Positions 61,980 through 64,000 of a stretch of DNA of 64,000 nt are shown in pieces (position 1 is the stretch's first letter; the number at the start of each line of letters is the position of its first letter). Both the position numbers and the translations under genes were made by a program. Source of the DNA: Plantibacter sp050587525. GTDB taxonomy: Bacteria > Actinomycetota > Actinomycetes > Actinomycetales > Microbacteriaceae. The stretch spans positions 1-64,000 of the forward strand of contig NZ_JBOBFT010000019.1 of NCBI RefSeq assembly GCF_050587525.1, given 5' to 3'. The notes under the pieces were generated by a model that was not told the DNA's origin, ran no database searches, and worked only from the letters and a program-made list of their open reading frames with translations.

Positions 61980-62975
61980 CTACGGTGCTTGGACGGCGCC
62001 GAACACGGCGTCGATGATGGTCTCCGGGCCGACGTCGTCCGCTGCGGCCTCGAAGTTCAGGATGATGCGGTGCCGGAGCACCTGATGCCGGTAGCTCTTG
62101 ACGTCCTCTGGGATGACGTGGTCGCGACCGGCGAGGATCGCGAGCGACCTGGCGACCGTGCTGAACGCGATGCTCGCGCGCGGGCTGGCGCCGTAGTCGA
62201 TGTAGGACGCGAGCTTGGGCGAGAGGTAGTCGCGTGCGTTGCGCGTCACGTACACGGTCTGCACGATGTAGTTGAGGATCGACGGGTCGAGGTAGACGCG
62301 CTTCGCGAGGCCCTGGAGGAAGAGGACGTCGTCGACCGAGACGTGCTGATCGGTGTCCGGCTCGTCGTAGACGCCCGCGTTCACCCGTCGGACGATCTCG
62401 GCCTCCTCGCCGATCGTCGGGTAGCTCAGCACCTCTTTCAGGAGGAAGCGGTCGAGCTGTGCTTCCGGCAGCTGGTAGGTGCCCTCCTGCTCGATGGGGT
62501 TCTGGGTCGCGAGGACGAAGAACGGCTTCGGCAGGGCGTGGTTGACGCCGCCGATCGAGGTCTGGCGCTCCTGCATCGCCTCGAGCATGGCGCTCTGCGT
62601 CTTCGCGCTCGAACGGTTCACCTCGTCGAGCAGGACGAAGTTGGCGTGCACCGGGCCGAGCTGCGTCTGGAATCCGCCGGTCTTCGCATCGTAGATCTGG
62701 GTGCCGATGATGTCGCTCGGCAGGAGGTCGGGGGTGCACTGGATCCGTTTGAAGGACGCGTGGACGGCCTGGGCGATCGACTCGGCAGCAGTCGTCTTGG
62801 CCAGCCCCGGCACGCTCTCCAACAGCACGTGCCCGCCTGAGACGAGGGCGGCGAGGAGCGTCGTGCGGAGGCTCTGCTGGCCGACGACCTTCGCATCGTA
62901 TGCGCCCACGATCGTGGTGAGGATCGCGCGGGCACGTTCCAGTTCGCTGGCGTGGATCGGTGTGCTGAGCGTCAC
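61980..62975 (-). CDS. MoxR-family AAA+ ATPase
   Basis: A 331-residue ATPase. Walker A is ESVPGLAKTTAAE, Walker B is FVLLDEVNRSSAKTQSAML, sensor 1 is FVLATQNPIEQEGTY, and an Arg-finger region follows. MoxR proteins act as chaperones that load metal or assemble complexes, with DUF58 and VWA proteins as partners. The GTG at 62975 is chosen because homology begins soon after and GGGGAGACC precedes it. It is the first gene of a six-gene operon reading left to 57439. Confidence 0.93.
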   Translation of the reverse strand: MTLSTPIHASELERARAILTTIVGAYDAKVVGQQSLRTTLLAALVSGGHVLLESVPGLAKTTAAESIAQAVHASFKRIQCTPDLLPSDIIGTQIYDAKTGGFQTQLGPVHANFVLLDEVNRSSAKTQSAMLEAMQERQTSIGGVNHALPKPFFVLATQNPIEQEGTYQLPEAQLDRFLLKEVLSYPTIGEEAEIVRRVNAGVYDEPDTDQHVSVDDVLFLQGLAKRVYLDPSILNYIVQTVYVTRNARDYLSPKLASYIDYGASPRASIAFSTVARSLAILAGRDHVIPEDVKSYRHQVLRHRIILNFEAAADDVGPETIIDAVFGAVQAP

Positions 62976-63081
62976 GGCGGCTGGTCTCCCCTGGGTGTGC
63001 GAACAGTCGGGCGTGCTCGTCGGCGCGCGCGGTGCGGTCCAGTCTAATCGGCCCCATCCGCCTCGCCTCCTCTCCCGGCCC

Positions 63082-63153
63082 CTCCCCCAGACCTCCGTTT
63101 TCGTGCAACAAGTGCCCTCGAAACCGGACGTTTTGCACGAAAACGGAGGTCTG
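63082..63153. other. 24-bp perfect inverted repeat in a divergent gap
   Basis: Arms at 63082-63105 and 63130-63153 are perfectly complementary (left arm begins CCCCAGACCTCCG), separated by 24 bases. It lies between two divergent genes (MoxR operon and the cytidylyltransferase), where terminators are not expected. Its AT-richer centre differs from the surroundings. Possible roles: mobile palindrome, small RNA or regulatory site. Confidence 0.75.
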
Positions 63154-63234
63154 GGGTTCTGCGCGACCCCTGCTGTTCGGTTGCGGGACACCTCCGCGCG
63201 GCGTCCGGTTGGCCGACCGGCAACCTCCCGTTCC

Positions 63235-63240
63235 TACGCT
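63235..63240 (+). promoter_or_regulatory. candidate -10 of the cytidylyltransferase gene (leaderless)
   Basis: TACGCT, six bases (GTCCCC), then the GTG at 63247. Confidence 0.65.
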
Positions 63241-63246
63241 GTCCCC

Positions 63247-64000
63247 GTGTCGCACCTCGATGATCTGAGCCACTTCCCGTCGGACGTCGACGCGGCCCGC
63301 AAGGCCTCGCCAGTGCAGGACGCGGACGCACAGCGGTCGGCCTCGGCGGACGCGGCCTCACCGAGTCCGGCCTCACCAGGCGCGACCGCCATCGTTCCCG
63401 TCCGCGGAGGCTCGAAGGGCATCCGTCGCAAGAATCTGCGCACGGTACGCGGCGTGACGCTCGTCGCGCGCAGCGTCCACGGCCTCCTCCGGACTCCGGG
63501 CATCGGCCGTGTCGTCGTGACGACCGACCATCCCGACATCGCCGCAGCCGCACGGACCGCCGGAGCGGACGTCATCGACCGTCCATCGAAGCTCGCCGCA
63601 GACGACAGCTCCTCCGAGGCGGCGCTCCTCCATGCGCTCGAGGCCCTGCGCGAGCAGGGACCGCTCTCCCGGGTGACCGTCTTCGCCCAGGCGACGTCGC
63701 CATTCCTCGACGTCGACGCCCTCGACGGCGCCATCGACACCGTCACCCTCGGCCTCGCCGACGCCGTCTTCTCCGCCGTCGTGGATCACGGCTTCCTCTG
63801 GACCGACACGCCTGATGGGGCACGCGGCATCGGCCATGATCACACCGGCCGGCCCCGCCGTCAGGACCGTGCGAAGCAGTTCCGCGAGACGGGAGCGTTC
63901 TACGTCTTCCGGACAGACGGCTTCCTCGAAGCCCGTCACCGCTTCTTCGGCCGGATCGAAGCCGCGCTCACGAGACCGCTCGGAGCCCTCGAGATCGACG
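63247..64000 (+). CDS. acylneuraminate cytidylyltransferase-like protein (partial)
   Basis: The first 251 residues of a nucleotidyltransferase, cut by the window end. After an Ala/Ser-rich N-terminus of about 45 residues comes the signature AIVPVRGGSKGIRRKNLR, then VVVTTDHPDIA, FAQATSPFLD and RETGAFYVF, which match CMP-sialic/pseudaminic/legionaminic acid synthetases. The enzyme would activate a nonulosonic acid with CTP for surface glycan synthesis. The GTG at 63247 has TACGCT six bases upstream. The genes that make the sugar, if present, lie beyond the window. The exact sugar cannot be told. Confidence 0.85.
   Translation, partial: MSHLDDLSHFPSDVDAARKASPVQDADAQRSASADAASPSPASPGATAIVPVRGGSKGIRRKNLRTVRGVTLVARSVHGLLRTPGIGRVVVTTDHPDIAAAARTAGADVIDRPSKLAADDSSSEAALLHALEALREQGPLSRVTVFAQATSPFLDVDALDGAIDTVTLGLADAVFSAVVDHGFLWTDTPDGARGIGHDHTGRPRRQDRAKQFRETGAFYVFRTDGFLEARHRFFGRIEAALTRPLGALEID

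Overview
The window is high-GC DNA, densely coded, with many GTG starts and translationally coupled ATGA/GTGA junctions. The gene content points to an actinobacterium, most likely of the family Microbacteriaceae: a mycoredoxin, a mycothiol-dependent maleylpyruvate isomerase-type protein, a DUF222/HNH protein of the 13E12-like type, DUF2207 and DUF4232 proteins, and an actinobacterial nusA-ylxR-infB-rbfA/truB/ribF region. The genus is inference only. No rRNA, tRNA, prophage, IS transposase or CRISPR array was seen.

Layout. 0-9 kb: an 18-bp tandem repeat at the left edge, a PiT phosphate transporter with a small coupled membrane protein, a DUF2207 membrane protein, an aldo/keto reductase divergent from an S9 oligopeptidase, 6-phosphofructokinase and a mycoredoxin. 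9-19 kb: a SNF2-type helicase, an acetaldehyde dehydrogenase module (GAF/HTH regulator, ALDH, DUF779), a DUF222/HNH protein flanked by repeat clusters, and an unrecognised Ala-rich protein. 19-24 kb: a HAD hydrolase, a phosphonate-type ABC importer (phnD, phnC, two phnE) and an RpiR-family regulator, all on the plus strand. 24-31 kb: an ABC exporter pair, an AidB-like acyl-CoA dehydrogenase with its TetR regulator, and a divergent acyl-CoA ligase, with a perfect 18-bp palindrome between the divergent units. 31-43 kb: malate dehydrogenase, lipoproteins, an SDR/DUF2867 protein, a deoxyribose-phosphate catabolic operon (SorC-type regulator, deoC, ALDH, truncated ALDH), a CynX-type MFS transporter divergent from a maleylpyruvate isomerase-type protein. 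42-52 kb: ribF, two small membrane proteins, truB, a P-loop uridine-kinase-like protein, mutY, rbfA, infB, ylxR and nusA. 52-64 kb: a two-component system, proS, a six-gene MoxR/DUF58/VWA (Bat-like) operon, and the start of a CMP-nonulosonate cytidylyltransferase cut by the window end.

Three things recur across the window. First, more than a dozen genes have a TANNNT hexamer five to seven bases (nearly always six) before the start codon, the arrangement expected of leaderless transcripts. Second, a short repeat with core CTTCGACAGGCTCAG occurs in at least eight clusters, every one immediately downstream of a gene and none in a coding sequence or a divergent promoter region. Third, several intergenic regions carry long perfect inverted repeats that ordinary terminators do not fully explain.

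The most interesting candidates are the deoC-linked ALDH pair, which looks like a split ALDH16-type enzyme with a duplicated gene junction; the nested hairpins at 45161-45258 and 63082-63153; the transposed P-loop residues in the uridine-kinase-like protein; and the phosphonate-type importer coupled to a HAD hydrolase and an RpiR regulator with no C-P lyase in view.
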